Shown here one piece after another: positions 1-5,527 of a DNA stretch of 8,927 nt (its first letter is position 1; the number at the start of each line of letters is the position of its first letter). The notes beneath the pieces are model-generated. The model did not search any database. It was not told where the DNA came from and was given only the letters and a program-made list of their open reading frames with translations. This DNA comes from Gammaproteobacteria bacterium (GTDB taxonomy: Bacteria > Pseudomonadota > Gammaproteobacteria > UBA5335 > SLRW01), in the NCBI GenBank assembly GCA_007134115.1, contig SLLK01000055.1, forward strand, positions 1 through 8,927, read 5' to 3'. A program made the translations under genes and the position numbers.

Positions 1-56
1 TCGCCACTGCGCATGGCGGCCTTCATGTCGTCCTTGATGCGGGTCTTGAGGGACAT
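1..56 (-). CDS. GatB/YqeY-family protein, N-terminal fragment
   Basis: Only the first 18 codons are inside the window; the gene runs off the left edge. They read MSLKTRIKDDMKAAMRSG, the typical opening of GatB/YqeY-domain proteins (M-S-L-K-x-R-I-x-x-D-M-K-A-A-M-R). This family shares a domain with the GatB subunit of the tRNA-dependent amidotransferase, but the stand-alone protein has no firmly settled function. It lies 47 nt downstream of rpsU on the same strand. rpsU-yqeY followed by dnaG is a common gammaproteobacterial order, so dnaG may lie to the left. No convincing Shine-Dalgarno precedes the ATG, so coupling to rpsU transcription is likely. The family call rests on a short stretch plus synteny. 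Confidence 0.75.
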   Translation of the reverse strand, partial: MSLKTRIKDDMKAAMRSG

Positions 57-103
57 GTGCGGTATCGTGTTGGCGGCGGCCGGGATGGCCGCGGATAACC
101 GAC

Positions 104-316
104 TCAGGCGCGGACGCGCTTCTGGGCCTCACGCTGGAGCTTCTTGTGATGCCGCTTCACGGCAGCCGCGCGCTTGCGCTTGCGTTCCTGCGTGGGTTTC
201 TCGTAAAACTCGCGACGACGTACTTCCGTGAGGATGCCGGCCTTCTCGCAGGCGCGCTTGAAGCGCCGCAGGGCGACGTCGAAGTACTCGTTTTCCTTGA
301 TACGTACCGTTGGCAT
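104..316 (-). CDS. rpsU: 30S ribosomal protein bS21
   Basis: This is the small basic protein bS21 of the 30S subunit, which sits near the 3' end of 16S rRNA and helps initiation. The 70-residue product, close to the 71 of E. coli, opens MPTVRIKENE. It continues with the family block FDVALRRFKRACEKAG, then REFYEKPTQERKRK, and ends in a run rich in Lys and Arg. The ATG at 316 is supported by a GGTGAG Shine-Dalgarno about 6 nt upstream and by full-length agreement with the family. A strong sigma70-type promoter lies about 75 nt upstream. The gene is divergent from tsaD and is followed by the GatB/YqeY gene, the usual context. Confidence 0.97.
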   Translation of the reverse strand: MPTVRIKENEYFDVALRRFKRACEKAGILTEVRRREFYEKPTQERKRKRAAAVKRHHKKLQREAQKRVRA

Positions 317-390
317 TCGGTCTCACCCGTTGCGTCTTTCAATCGACAAGCCGTACCGCCAAAACATCTCTCGGCACGGAAAGGCCGCAA

Positions 391-419
391 ATTCTAGCCC
401 CGCCGGGTTAGAATTTCAA
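391..419 (-). promoter_or_regulatory. Sigma70-type promoter for rpsU
   Basis: Read on the minus strand, TTGAAA (414-419) and TAGAAT (391-396) are separated by exactly 17 bp. Each box differs from consensus at only one position. It points leftwards into rpsU and would give a leader of roughly 70 nt. The -10 box is half of an inverted repeat whose other half, TAGAAT at 409-414 on the plus strand, may be the -10 box of tsaD. The call rests on box match and position only; no start site is measured. Confidence 0.75.
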
Positions 420-445
420 TTCATTTCCCGCAACCACGGCCAATC

Positions 446-1474
446 ATGCGTGTATTGGGCATAGAAACATCCTGCGATGAGACCGGCGTAGCAGTGTATG
501 ACCGGGATCAGGGCCTGCTGGGGCATGCCCTGTACAGCCAGGTGGCGATGCACGCCGGCTTCGGCGGGGTGGTGCCGGAACTGGCTTCGCGCGACCATGT
601 GCGCAAATTGCTGCCACTGGTGCGCGAAGTGCTGGCGCAATCGGGCAGCGGGGCAGACGATATCGACGCGATCGCCTACACGGAGGGTCCGGGGCTGGTC
701 GGCGCGCTGTTGGTGGGCGCGGCGACCGCGCGTTCGCTGGCACTGGCATGGGGCGTGCCGGCCATCGGTGTGCATCACATGGAAGGTCACCTGCTGGCGC
801 CGATGCTGGAATCGCCGGCGCCGGAATTCCCCTTTGTCGCCCTGCTGGTGTCCGGCGGTCATACCCTGCTGGTGGATGTGCAGGGGGTGGGCCGTTATCG
901 CGTGCTGGGGCAGACCCTGGACGATGCCGCCGGCGAGGCCTTCGACAAGACGGCCAAGCTGCTGGGCCTGCCCTATCCGGGCGGCCCCGAACTGGCGCGG
1001 TTGGCGCAGGACGGCGCGGCGGTGGATTATCGTCTGCCGCGCCCCATGACCGATCGCCCCGGCCTGGATTTCAGCTTCAGCGGCCTCAAGACCGCCGTGT
1101 TGACGCGGCAACGGGCGCTGCCGGACTCGCCCGCGGCCCGTGCCGGACTCGCCCGCGCCTTCGAGGAGGCCATCGTGGAGACGCTGGTAATCAAATGCCG
1201 GCGTGCCCTGGTCGCCGCCGATACCGGTGGGCAGCCGCGGCTGGTGGTGTCGGGTGGTGTTGGCGCCAATCAAAGGCTGCGTGAGTCGCTGCGCACCATG
1301 GCGCAGGAAAGCGGGGCGCAAGTGTTCTTCCCGCGCCTGGCGTTCTGTACCGACAACGGTGCCATGATTGCCTACGCCGGTATGCTGCGGGTCACCGATG
1401 CCGCAGCGGGCGATCTCGCCATCGGTGCGCGCGCGCGCTGGTCACTGGAAGAACTCAGGCCGCCCGCCGGCTGA
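446..1474 (+). CDS. tsaD: tRNA t6A37 threonylcarbamoyltransferase TsaD
   Basis: TsaD (older names Gcp, YgjD) transfers the threonylcarbamoyl group from TC-AMP to A37 of ANN-decoding tRNAs, working with TsaB and TsaE in the cytosol. The 342-residue product starts MRVLGIETSCDETGVAVYD, the family's ASKHA opening. It holds the metal-binding HMEGH motif at residues 111-115 (His111 and His115), VSGGHT near 135-140, DFSFSGLKT near 208-216, SGGVGAN near 269-275, and CTDNGAMIAYAG near 301-312 with the metal-ligand Asp303. All key residues are present and the length is normal. The ATG at 446 is set by the conserved N-terminus; its Shine-Dalgarno is weak. It is divergent from rpsU. In E. coli plsY and folB follow; here folB follows directly. 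Confidence 0.98.
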   Translation: MRVLGIETSCDETGVAVYDRDQGLLGHALYSQVAMHAGFGGVVPELASRDHVRKLLPLVREVLAQSGSGADDIDAIAYTEGPGLVGALLVGAATARSLALAWGVPAIGVHHMEGHLLAPMLESPAPEFPFVALLVSGGHTLLVDVQGVGRYRVLGQTLDDAAGEAFDKTAKLLGLPYPGGPELARLAQDGAAVDYRLPRPMTDRPGLDFSFSGLKTAVLTRQRALPDSPAARAGLARAFEEAIVETLVIKCRRALVAADTGGQPRLVVSGGVGANQRLRESLRTMAQESGAQVFFPRLAFCTDNGAMIAYAGMLRVTDAAAGDLAIGARARWSLEELRPPAG

Positions 1475-1491
1475 ATGCGTTTTGCCGGCGG
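1464..1491 (+). terminator. GC-rich stem-loop at the end of tsaD
   Basis: CCGCCGGC (1464-1471) and GCCGGCGG (1484-1491) form a perfect 8-bp stem around a 12-nt loop that contains the tsaD stop codon. A smaller CCCG/CGGG hairpin follows at 1492-1503. There is no T-tract after either, so this is not a standard intrinsic terminator. It may protect the mRNA 3' end or mark a Rho-dependent stop. It could also be incidental in GC-rich DNA. Confidence 0.3.
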
Positions 1492-1526
1492 CCCGTTGCC
1501 GGGTGGCTTCCCCGGGCATGACAGCC

Positions 1527-1535
1527 TGCTAGACT
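1527..1535 (+). promoter_or_regulatory. Possible extended -10 promoter for folB
   Basis: TGCTAGACT matches the extended -10 form TGnTATAAT with four of six core positions plus the TG. It lies 53 nt upstream of the folB ATG, in the short gap where plsY is missing. No clear -35 box stands 17 bp upstream, which an extended -10 promoter need not have. This is a weak candidate; folB may simply be read through from tsaD. Confidence 0.3.
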
Positions 1536-1587
1536 GGACGCAGATTTGCGCCGCCCTGACTCACCCGATGCGAGGCCTGCCAGACCC

Positions 1588-1947
1588 ATGGACATCATTT
1601 ACCTGCACGACCTGCGTATTGAAACAGTGATCGGGGTGTTCGACTGGGAGCGGCGGGTGCGTCAGACGGTGAGTCTGGACCTGGATATGGCGACCGATAT
1701 CCGCCGCGCCGCGGCCAGCGACGATATTGAGCACACCCTGAATTACAAGGCCGTGGCCAAGCGGTTGATCAGCTTTGTCGAGCAAAGTGAGTTCCAGCTG
1801 GTGGAAACGCTGGCCGAGCGCGTGGCAGGGATTTTGCTGGAGGAATTTGCCATCCCCTGGGCGCGGGTGCGGGTGAACAAGACCGGCGCCGTGCGCGGTG
1901 CGCGCGATGTCGGCGTCGTCATCGAGCGGGGCGATCACAGTGCCTGA
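1588..1947 (+). CDS. folB: Dihydroneopterin aldolase
   Basis: FolB cleaves 7,8-dihydroneopterin to 6-hydroxymethyl-7,8-dihydropterin and glycolaldehyde in tetrahydrofolate synthesis. The 119-residue product, near the 122 of E. coli, opens MDIIYLHDLRIETVIGVFDWERRVRQ. It carries the family's Glu21 in the DWE turn, the LNYKAV block with Tyr53, the VETLAERVA helix, and Lys98 in VRVNKTGAVRGA, which are the expected pterin-binding and catalytic positions. The frame is open further upstream through a TTG at 1546, but the ATG at 1588 fits the family N-terminus and has a GAGG about 12 nt upstream. Its last 8 nt overlap the folK start (GTGCCTGA), so the two are probably translated together. FolB makes the substrate of FolK. 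Confidence 0.95.
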   Translation: MDIIYLHDLRIETVIGVFDWERRVRQTVSLDLDMATDIRRAAASDDIEHTLNYKAVAKRLISFVEQSEFQLVETLAERVAGILLEEFAIPWARVRVNKTGAVRGARDVGVVIERGDHSA

Positions 1948-2425
1948 AGTTTTCGTCAGCCTGGGCAGCAATATCCGGCCCGAGCACTATATGCACGAGG
2001 GCATCGCCGCGCTGGAGCGGGCGTTTGGTGCGGTGCGGGTTTCCACCATCTATCGGTGTCCGGCAGTGGGCTTTGACGGCCCCGATTTCCACAATGCGGT
2101 GGCGGCGTTCCACAGCGATCTTGCCGTGGGCGAAGTGGCCGCCAGGCTGCGCCAGATCGAAAATGACTGCGGCCGCCAGCGCACAGGCGCGAAGTTTTCC
2201 AGCCGGACGCTGGATCTGGATCTGTTGCTGTATGGCGAGCAAGTGCTGCACGAGCAAGGTCTGGACATCCCGCGCCGCGAAATCACCCGCTACGCTTTCG
2301 TTCTCAAACCACTGGCCGAGCTTGCGCCGGATCGCCGCCACCCGGAGAGCGGTCAAGCCTTCGATGATCTTTGGCGGGCGTTTTCGGATTCCAGCCAAAG
2401 GTTGGAAGTGGTAGCCAGGTATTAA
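1940..2425 (+). CDS. folK: 6-hydroxymethyl-7,8-dihydropterin pyrophosphokinase
   Basis: FolK (HPPK) transfers pyrophosphate from ATP to 6-hydroxymethyl-7,8-dihydropterin, the step before dihydropteroate synthase. From a GTG start at 1940 the product has 161 residues (E. coli 159). It opens PEVFVSLGSN, continues with STIYRCPAVGFDGPDFHNAV near residues 35-54, and has IENDCGRQR near 73-81. The magnesium-binding signature RTLDLDLLLYG spans about 89-99 with Asp92 and Asp94. The GTG is chosen because PEVFVSLGSN is where the family begins; a frame-extending ATG at 1898 would lie deep in folB. It overlaps folB by 8 nt. The stop codon TAA lies inside the left arm of a 16-bp inverted repeat, so the last residues (ARY) may have been shaped by that element. 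Confidence 0.95.
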   Translation: MPEVFVSLGSNIRPEHYMHEGIAALERAFGAVRVSTIYRCPAVGFDGPDFHNAVAAFHSDLAVGEVAARLRQIENDCGRQRTGAKFSSRTLDLDLLLYGEQVLHEQGLDIPRREITRYAFVLKPLAELAPDRRHPESGQAFDDLWRAFSDSSQRLEVVARY

Positions 2426-2558
2426 GTAGTTAAGTATTAAGTATTAAGGCGCGGGATATGCGGTTGCCGGACAGATGGCCGTGGAGTGCGCGCGGAAAGC
2501 GCTCCAATTGGTCTGGAACGGCCGCAGGCCCTTCCTCCTCCCCTTAACTACTTAATAC
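2419..2558. repeat. 140-bp inverted-repeat-bounded element between folK and the pteridine reductase
   Basis: The perfect 16-bp arm GTATTAAGTAGTTAAG (2419-2434) recurs in inverse orientation at 2543-2558 and encloses 108 bp. The arms are AT-rich inside GC-rich DNA. The left arm runs on with two more GTATTAA heptamers (2434-2440 and 2441-2447). The interior can fold: GGCCGT (2477-2482) pairs with ACGGCC (2518-2523) around an inner stem of 2483-2491 with 2499-2505. The left arm contains the folK stop codon, and the right arm ends 6 nt from the stop of the convergent gene. It has no ORF, transposase or clear target-site duplication. It could be a MITE-like repeat, a bidirectional transcription barrier or a local duplication. 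Confidence 0.6.
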
Positions 2559-2564
2559 TCCCAT

Positions 2565-3317
2565 TCAATACCCCAGGCTCCGCCCGCCATCGACCGGAAT
2601 GATCTGGCCGGTGATGTAGTCGGCTTCGGCGATCAGAAAACGCACTGCTCGGGCGATGTCCTGTGGTTCTCCGGCGCGTTCCAGGGGGACCTTGGCGAGG
2701 ATTTTGGCGCGCATTTTATCGCCCATGTCCTCCGGCCACAGGATGGCGCCCGGGGCCACCGCGTTGACGCGTACTTCGGGGCCCAGTTCGCGGGCCAGTG
2801 AACGGGTCAGCATCACCAGCCCGGCCTTGGCCGAGCAATATACCGGGTGGGTCTTGAGCGGGCGCTCGGCGTGGATATCCGCCATGTTGACGATGCAGCC
2901 GCGTTGCTCGCGCAGCCACGGCGCGGCGGCCTGCGACAGGAACAACGGCGCGCGCAGGTTGGTGCCCATCAGGTCTTCCCAGTCCTGCGGCGTGATCTCG
3001 CCCACCGTAGTGGGGTAGAACGTGGAGGCATTGTTGACCAGCACATCGAGACGCCCCCAGCGCTGTGCGGCGGCGCTGACCAGCGGCTCCAGTGCGGCCG
3101 TGTCCAGCAGGTCGGCCTGCAACGTATGGGTGGAGTCCGGGCGCCGGGCCTCGAGTTCTTCGCACAATCCGTTGGCGCCGGCGGCGGAGCCGCGATAGTG
3201 CACAATCACATTCATGCCGGCGGCATGCAGTGTGCGCGCCACCTCGGCGCCGATGCGGCGACCGCCGCCGGTGATCATCGCGCATTTGCCGCTAAGCTCG
3301 GGTCGTTTATCCTGCAT
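2565..3317 (-). CDS. Pteridine reductase (PTR1/FolM-type short-chain dehydrogenase)
   Basis: This NADPH-dependent SDR probably reduces oxidised or dihydro pterins. E. coli FolM and trypanosomatid PTR1 are the characterised relatives. The 250-residue product has the dinucleotide-binding TGGGRRIG at residues 16-23, in place of the classical TGxxxGxG, and NNAS at 95-98. Asp147 (in NMADIHAERP) replaces the usual catalytic Ser, and the active-site pair is Tyr160 and Lys164 (YCSAK). Arg in the glycine motif and Asp for Ser are the marks of PTR1/FolM. It ends PVDGGRSLGY. The ATG at 3317 is chosen for the family N-terminus, with AGGGGAG about 11 nt and AGGAG just upstream; the frame stays open far upstream, antisense to the next gene. 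It converges on folK and diverges from the methyltransferase gene across 29 bp. Confidence 0.9.
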   Translation of the reverse strand: MQDKRPELSGKCAMITGGGRRIGAEVARTLHAAGMNVIVHYRGSAAGANGLCEELEARRPDSTHTLQADLLDTAALEPLVSAAAQRWGRLDVLVNNASTFYPTTVGEITPQDWEDLMGTNLRAPLFLSQAAAPWLREQRGCIVNMADIHAERPLKTHPVYCSAKAGLVMLTRSLARELGPEVRVNAVAPGAILWPEDMGDKMRAKILAKVPLERAGEPQDIARAVRFLIAEADYITGQIIPVDGGRSLGY

Positions 3318-3346
3318 GCTCCTGATGACTCCCCTGAGGAATTTCA

Positions 3347-4555
3347 ATGAGTGCTGCCAATGATCCGCTGGCCGATGCGCCGCCACCGTCGCCGGATGCG
3401 CTGGCGCATTCACAGCGCTTGCAGGCGCTGATCGCCGCGGAAATCGAGGCCACCGACGATGGGCGCCTGGGCTTCGACCGTTATATGGAGCTCGCATTGT
3501 ATGCGCCCGGGCTGGGCTATTACAGCGCCGGGGCGCGCAAATTCGGTGGCGCCGGTGATTTTGTGACCGCGCCGGAGATCTCGCCGCTGTTTTCGCGCTG
3601 CCTGGCACGCCAGTGCGCGGACATTCTTGAAACGCTGGGCGGCGGCGACGTGCTTGAACTGGGCGCCGGCTCCGGCGTGATGGCTGCCGACATGCTGCGC
3701 GAGCTGGCGACGCTGGACAGGTTGCCGGCGCGCTACCTGATCCTTGAGCTGAGCGGCGAACTGCGTGAGCGCCAGCAACAGACGCTGGCGGCACAGGTGC
3801 CGGAACTGGCCGAACGGGTACAGTGGCTGGACCGGCTGCCCGAGCAGCCGCTGCGCGGCGTGATCCTGGGTAACGAAGTGCTGGATGCGTTGCCGGTCAA
3901 GCGTGTCATGCGCTCGGCTCATGGCTGGCGCGAACTGTGCGCAGGGCTGGATGGCGAGCAGTTTATGGAAGTGTCGCGCGAGCCCGACGAAGCGCTGACG
4001 CAGGCCCTGGAACGCCTGCCCGGATCGCTCCCCGAGGGCTATCGCACCGAAATCAACACCGGCCTGGCGCCCTGGCTGCAAACGCTGGCCGAGATGCTGG
4101 GCGAAGGCTCGATGCTGTGGCTTGACTATGGTTTGCCGCGGGCGGAGTACTACCACCCGCAGCGCCTCACTGGTACCCTCCGGTGCCATTATCGGCATCG
4201 CGCCCATGATGATCCCTGGCGCTGGCCGGGATTGCAGGATATTACCGCCTGGGTGGATTTCACCGCGGTGGCCGAGGCGCTGACTGACGCCGGGCTCGGG
4301 CTGGACGGTTACACCACCCAGGCCCACTTCCTGCTCGGCGGCGGGCTTGAGGCGCTTGCCGGCGCGGCACTGAGTGACCCCGGCGCCGGCGAAAGCGAGG
4401 CGCAGGTGCGCAATCGTCTCGACGTGGCCGCGCAGATCAAGCGGTTGACGCTACCCTCGGAGATGGGTGAGGCGTTCAAGGTGATCGGCTTTGCAACCGA
4501 TCCGGCCCTGGCATGGCGCGGCTTCGGGCTGCGGGACATGGCCGCGAAATTGTAG
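3347..4555 (+). CDS. MidA/NDUFAF7-family SAM-dependent methyltransferase (COG1565)
   Basis: This is a class I methyltransferase of the MidA/NDUFAF7 family. Human NDUFAF7 dimethylates an arginine of complex I subunit NDUFS2; the bacterial substrate is not established. The 402-residue product contains GYYSAGARKFGGAGDFVTAPEI near residues 57-78, SPLF at 79-82, the SAM-binding LELGAGSG at 103-110, GNEVLDALPVKR near 175-186, and the later family block starting LDYGLPRAEYYHPQR. It ends with a normal family C-terminus. A GAGGA 7 nt before the ATG supports the start. Only 29 bp separate it from the divergent pteridine reductase gene, so the promoter must overlap that gene's first codons. It may share a transcript with uppP, 91 nt downstream. 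Confidence 0.88.
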   Translation: MSAANDPLADAPPPSPDALAHSQRLQALIAAEIEATDDGRLGFDRYMELALYAPGLGYYSAGARKFGGAGDFVTAPEISPLFSRCLARQCADILETLGGGDVLELGAGSGVMAADMLRELATLDRLPARYLILELSGELRERQQQTLAAQVPELAERVQWLDRLPEQPLRGVILGNEVLDALPVKRVMRSAHGWRELCAGLDGEQFMEVSREPDEALTQALERLPGSLPEGYRTEINTGLAPWLQTLAEMLGEGSMLWLDYGLPRAEYYHPQRLTGTLRCHYRHRAHDDPWRWPGLQDITAWVDFTAVAEALTDAGLGLDGYTTQAHFLLGGGLEALAGAALSDPGAGESEAQVRNRLDVAAQIKRLTLPSEMGEAFKVIGFATDPALAWRGFGLRDMAAKL

Positions 4556-4586
4556 GGTTTATCGGGTTTTCAGTGTTCAGGCGGGT

Positions 4587-4600
4587 GGGCATCGGTGCCC
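4587..4600 (+). other. Short hairpin between the methyltransferase gene and uppP
   Basis: GGGCA and TGCCC form a perfect 5-bp stem around a TCGG tetraloop in the 91-bp gap before uppP. No T-run follows, so it is unlikely to be a complete intrinsic terminator. I see no convincing promoter for uppP in this gap. Confidence 0.3.
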
Positions 4601-4646
4601 GGCGCTGTCGCGATGGATCGTTGTTCAATCATGGTGGTGCCTTTGC

Positions 4647-5444
4647 ATGTTGTTGCTGCCCGTTCTGTTTCTGGCTGTTCTACAGGGACTGACTGAGTTT
4701 CTGCCCATCTCCAGCGCCGGTCATCTGATTCTGGCGCCGCACCTGTTCGGTTGGGAAGATCAGGGCCTGACGTTCGATGTGGCGGTGCATGTGGGCACGC
4801 TGGTCGCGGTCATGCTGTATTTCCGGCGGGAGCTGGCGGCGATGACCTCGGGGTGGTTTGGTGCGGTGTTGCACGGCCGGCATACGCCCGACAGTCGTCT
4901 GGCCTGGGGGGTGTTGTGGGGCACCGTGCCGGTGGGGCTCGCGGGGCTTGCTTTCGCTGGAGTGGTGGCGAGCGAGCTGCGTTCGCCGCTGGTGATCGCC
5001 TGGGCGGGCATCGGCTTTGGTCTGGTGATCTGGGCGGCGGATATCCTGGGTCGCCGCAATCGCGACGAATACATGCTCACGTGGAAGGATGTGCTGGTGG
5101 TGGGCGTGGCGCAGGCCATCGCCCTGATCCCGGGCACCTCGCGCTCGGGCATTACCATCGCCGCCGGTCTGGCCATGGGGCTCACCCGGCAGGGTGCGGC
5201 GCGCTTTTCCTTTCTGCTTTCGATCCCGGTGCTGATCCTGGCCGGGGGCTACGAAACCCGCCTGTTGCTGCTCGATCCCGAACGTGTGCAATGGGGGTAT
5301 ACGTTGCTGGCGACGGCGGTGTCGGGCGTGGTCGCCTACACCACGATCCATTTCTTCCTCGCCCTGATCGAGCGTATCGGCCTGGCGCCGTTTGTGATCT
5401 ACCGGATTGGCCTGGGGCTGGTGCTGTTGTGGGTGTTTCTGTGA
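4647..5444 (+). CDS. uppP: Undecaprenyl-diphosphate phosphatase UppP (BacA)
   Basis: UppP dephosphorylates undecaprenyl diphosphate released by cell-wall polymerisation, so that the lipid carrier can be reused; overproduction gives bacitracin resistance in E. coli. The 265-residue product (E. coli 273) is strongly hydrophobic and multi-pass. It carries both signature motifs: LTEFLPISSAGHL with Glu17, Ser22, Ser23 and His26, and PGTSRSG at residues 162-168 with Arg166. These are the catalytic and phosphate-binding residues. The ATG at 4647 is chosen because the first helix and motif follow directly; an upstream extension of the frame would add a non-hydrophobic stretch overlapping the methyltransferase gene. 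Its Shine-Dalgarno is poor. Downstream it converges on the TraB-like gene. Confidence 0.95.
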   Translation: MLLLPVLFLAVLQGLTEFLPISSAGHLILAPHLFGWEDQGLTFDVAVHVGTLVAVMLYFRRELAAMTSGWFGAVLHGRHTPDSRLAWGVLWGTVPVGLAGLAFAGVVASELRSPLVIAWAGIGFGLVIWAADILGRRNRDEYMLTWKDVLVVGVAQAIALIPGTSRSGITIAAGLAMGLTRQGAARFSFLLSIPVLILAGGYETRLLLLDPERVQWGYTLLATAVSGVVAYTTIHFFLALIERIGLAPFVIYRIGLGLVLLWVFL

Positions 5445-5476
5445 AGGACGCTCAACGCAGCGTGCTTGCAACGCGC

Positions 5477-5500
5477 CCGGCCGCTGGCAGGTGCGGCCGG
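5477..5500. terminator. GC-rich stem-loop between convergent uppP and TraB-like gene
   Basis: CCGGCCGC (5477-5484) and GCGGCCGG (5493-5500) form a perfect 8-bp stem with the 8-nt loop TGGCAGGT. The stem can extend by four pairs (GCGC, 5473-5476) past one bulged base. It sits in the 79-bp gap between two converging genes, where a two-way transcription stop is expected. There is no T-tract on either strand, so the terminator role is inferred from stem and position only. Confidence 0.45.
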
Positions 5501-5508
5501 CGCGCATC

Positions 5509-5527
5509 CTGATCAAGGCTTGATCAG
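5509..5527. repeat. 19-bp palindrome over the TraB-like gene's stop codon
   Basis: CTGATCAAG (5509-5517) and CTTGATCAG (5519-5527) are perfect inverse copies around one central G. The right arm contains the stop codon of the TraB-like gene (TGA on the minus strand, 5526 to 5524). Together with the GC stem just to its left it makes the spacer highly symmetric. It could be a protein-binding site or the AT-richer part of a two-way terminator. Confidence 0.5.

Noticed and set aside
416..1321. Long open frame (301 codons) on the minus strand opposite tsaD
   Set aside because: It is antisense to a fully conserved tsaD, has the low-complexity His/Arg/Gln composition of GC-rich shadow frames, and shows no family motif.
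1546..1587. TTG start giving FolB 14 extra residues
   Set aside because: Known FolB proteins begin at the block M-D-I-I-Y-L; the extension is Arg/Pro-rich and unlike the family.
2435..2542. A small gene inside the inverted-repeat element between folK and the pteridine reductase
   Set aside because: No open frame with a start codon and ribosome-binding site of useful length is present on either strand.
3318..3794. Upstream extension of the pteridine reductase frame to 409 codons
   Set aside because: The added 159 residues are Arg/Pro/Ala-rich, lie antisense to the methyltransferase gene, and the family N-terminus and Shine-Dalgarno fit the ATG at 3317.
3410..4327. Minus-strand open frame of 305 codons opposite the methyltransferase gene
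   Set aside because: Antisense shadow with His/Gln/Arg-rich composition; the plus strand encodes a clear MidA-family protein with all motifs.
4491..4646. N-terminal extension of UppP by 52 residues
   Set aside because: The extension overlaps the end of the methyltransferase gene, is not hydrophobic, and UppP proteins begin with the first membrane helix that starts at 4647.
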